Positions 3,310-5,011 of a stretch of DNA of 5,011 nt are shown here, one piece after another (the first letter of the stretch is position 1; every line of letters starts with the position of its first letter). Position numbers and translations under genes: made by a program. This DNA is from Bacteroidia bacterium (GTDB taxonomy: Bacteria > Bacteroidota > Bacteroidia > Flavobacteriales > Flavobacteriaceae). Below the pieces are notes generated by a model. The model saw only the letters and a program-made list of their open reading frames with translations, was not told where the DNA came from and did not search any database. Location: assembly GCA_030429325.1 (NCBI GenBank), contig JAUICT010000205.1:1-5011 (forward strand), read 5' to 3'.

Positions 3310-5011
3310 TTAGGAGGAGAACGACTGCATTTCCACGAGCTTTTTATAGCCTTTTTTGGATTTCATTAGCTCTTCATGGGTGCCCTGTTCCACAATCTTA
3401 CCTTTGCTCAGAACCACAATGGAGTCCGCATTTTGGATGGTGGACAAGCGGTGTGCAATAACAATGGAGGTACGGTTTTTCATCATTTTCTCCAAGGCGT
3501 CCTGTACTAAACGTTCGCTTTCAGTATCCAATGCCGAAGTAGCCTCGTCCAAAATCATGATCGGAGGATTTTTGAGCACGGCCCGAGCGATTGACAAACG
3601 CTGCTTTTGTCCACCACTTAACTTATTTCCACTATCTCCGATATTGGTGTCGTATCCATGCGGGAGTTCCATGATAAATTCATGGGCGTTGGCCACTTTG
3701 GCCGCGGCTACAATCTCTTCGGTGGTGGCGTTTTCCTTGCCCATGGCAATATTGTTTTTTACCGTGTCATTGAACAAAATGGAGTCTTGTGTTACCAGTC
3801 CCATGAGTCCGCGAAGGGAGCTTTTTTTGATTTTCTTGATGTTGGTCCCATCAATCAGGATTTCCCCTTTATTGACATCGTAAAAACGCGTGACCAGATT
3901 GGCCACGGTGCTCTTCCCGCTTCCGGATTGACCCACCAAAGCTACGGTATGGCCCTTATCAACCTTTAGGTTGAAATTTTTCAGCACATAATCGTCCTCA
4001 TATTTGAAAGAGACATCCTTAAGTTCAATACCTTGGTTGAAATCGGTTTTTTCCAGTGCATTTTCGGCATCTTTAATAGGATTTTCGGACTCCAAGATTT
4101 CCAGTACCCGTTCAGCGGCGGCGTTTCCTTTTTTAACACCATAAGAGGCTTTGCTGATGGCCTTGGCGGGGGTCAGGATATTAAAGGCCAGACCCATGTA
4201 GGAAATAAAGGAGGCTGCATCCAGCGAGCCTTCCAACAATACCATCCGGCCTCCAAACCACAACAGCACCCCAAAGACCAGAATACCCAAAAACTCTCCA
4301 ATTGGCGATGCCAAGTTCTGTCGGTTGAGCAAAGAGTTGGAGAACTTGAAAAAACGAATGGTGGAATTTTGGAAGGTCTTAAAGAATTTGGATTCGGCAT
4401 TGAAAGCTTTGATCACCCGCAGTCCACTCAAGGTCTCTTCCACAATGGAAAGGAACTCGCCCTGTTCCTTTTGGACCCGGTCCGATTTGCGTTTGAGGGA
4501 TTTCCCAATCCTGGAGATGATCATTCCGGCAATGGGAATAAAAATGAACACAAAAATGGTGAGCTTCACACTGATCAGGAACATTACAATGATTGTGAAC
4601 AATATGGTGAGAGGTTCCCGTACGATCAATTCTAAAATGGAGAGAAAGGAATGCTGTATTTCCAATACATCTGATGTGATTCGCGCAATAACATCCCCTT
4701 TTTTCTTTTCCGAAAAGTAGGAAATGGGCAGGTCCACAATCTTTTCGTACATCTTATTTCGGATGTCCTTGAGTACCCCATTGCGTAAAAACGTGATGAA
4801 GTACATGGCCAAATAGTTGAAGATGTTTTTGAACAGGAACAGGAACAAAATCAGCCCTACGGCCAAAATAAGTCCTTTCATCGGGTCATTTCCCGAATAT
4901 TGGGTGACTTGATAGTTCATATACTCCATGAAGTAGTCTTTCAAATTCCCAATGCCCTCCAATTTTGGAGGAGTGTGTACTTGCTGAGTCTTATCGAACA
5001 ACACGTTGAGC
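3310..5011 (-). CDS. ABC exporter half-transporter, MsbA-like (membrane plus ATPase domains), N-terminus beyond window
   Basis: The visible part is 566 codons, and the frame stays open through the right edge (L-N precede the GTG at 5004). Family members carry roughly 35-45 more N-terminal residues including the first membrane helix, so the start is outside. Numbering from GTG 5004, the type I exporter membrane domain covers about 1-300, with hydrophobic segments near 44-70, 132-160 and 236-280 and the coupling sequence LPISYFSEKKKGDVIARITSD. The nucleotide-binding domain has A-loop Tyr335, Walker A GQSGSGKST (358-366), Q-loop Gln406, signature LSGGQ (462-466), Walker B IMILDEA (482-488) with catalytic Glu487, D-loop SALD (490-493) and H-loop His518, all intact. 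It should work as a homodimer in the inner membrane. The closest named relative is MsbA, the lipid A-core flippase, but the substrate cannot be read from the sequence and multidrug or other lipid export is possible. It ends in TAA at 3310-3312. Confidence 0.95.
   Translation of the reverse strand, partial: LNVLFDKTQQVHTPPKLEGIGNLKDYFMEYMNYQVTQYSGNDPMKGLILAVGLILFLFLFKNIFNYLAMYFITFLRNGVLKDIRNKMYEKIVDLPISYFSEKKKGDVIARITSDVLEIQHSFLSILELIVREPLTILFTIIVMFLISVKLTIFVFIFIPIAGMIISRIGKSLKRKSDRVQKEQGEFLSIVEETLSGLRVIKAFNAESKFFKTFQNSTIRFFKFSNSLLNRQNLASPIGEFLGILVFGVLLWFGGRMVLLEGSLDAASFISYMGLAFNILTPAKAISKASYGVKKGNAAAERVLEILESENPIKDAENALEKTDFNQGIELKDVSFKYEDDYVLKNFNLKVDKGHTVALVGQSGSGKSTVANLVTRFYDVNKGEILIDGTNIKKIKKSSLRGLMGLVTQDSILFNDTVKNNIAMGKENATTEEIVAAAKVANAHEFIMELPHGYDTNIGDSGNKLSGGQKQRLSIARAVLKNPPIMILDEATSALDTESERLVQDALEKMMKNRTSIVIAHRLSTIQNADSIVVLSKGKIVEQGTHEELMKSKKGYKKLVEMQSFSS

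Noticed and set aside
3356..4720. Several long plus-strand open frames (3356-3883, 3658-3969, 4033-4635, 4325-4720)
   Set aside because: All lie antisense to the intact ABC exporter, whose motifs are complete and in order. They look like low-complexity shadow translations.

Overview
The window looks like chromosome of a marine-type member of the Flavobacteriaceae (Bacteroidota). The evidence is AT-leaning coding DNA, few Shine-Dalgarno sequences, an ECF sigma / membrane anti-sigma-like / Spy-like 'sensor' cassette typical of that family, an MsbA-like exporter whose wording I recognise from Flavobacteriia, and GTCATTTCGAG-type dispersed repeats. The genus cannot be fixed from the sequence.

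Layout. Bases 1-771 (+) hold the 3' end of a secreted-type beta-propeller protein with four Asp-box (BNR/YCF48-like) repeats. It converges on 818-1168 (-), a small, very basic exported protein resembling the DUF6515 family. A perfect 13-bp inverted-repeat terminator (1228-1257) separates that gene from a three-gene minus-strand operon: ECF sigma factor (2271-2825), single-pass membrane protein, the likely anti-sigma factor (1713-2237), and exported Spy/CpxP-like 'sensor of ECF sigma' protein (1280-1720). Upstream of the operon is a gene-free stretch (about 2864-3309) made of a 7-bp tandem repeat and two diverged tandem copies of a REP-containing unit. From 3310 to the right edge (-) is an ABC exporter half-transporter lacking only its N-terminus.

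Main result. A bipartite element, ATTAAACCTTT-N12-AGTC, occurs three times on the minus strand with identical spacing: before the sigma gene (2837-2863), across the sigma stop codon and before the anti-sigma gene (2249-2275), and before the DUF6515-like gene (1200-1226). The AAACC...GTC architecture is that of an ECF promoter. The simplest reading is that the sigma factor drives its own gene, separately boosts its anti-sigma and sensor genes, and drives the small exported protein beyond the terminator. This would be a compact envelope-stress circuit with one visible effector.

The proposed anti-sigma protein has a periplasmic tail with 25 acidic and no basic residues in 74. Both exported partners are strongly basic, so an electrostatic sensing interaction is plausible but unproven.
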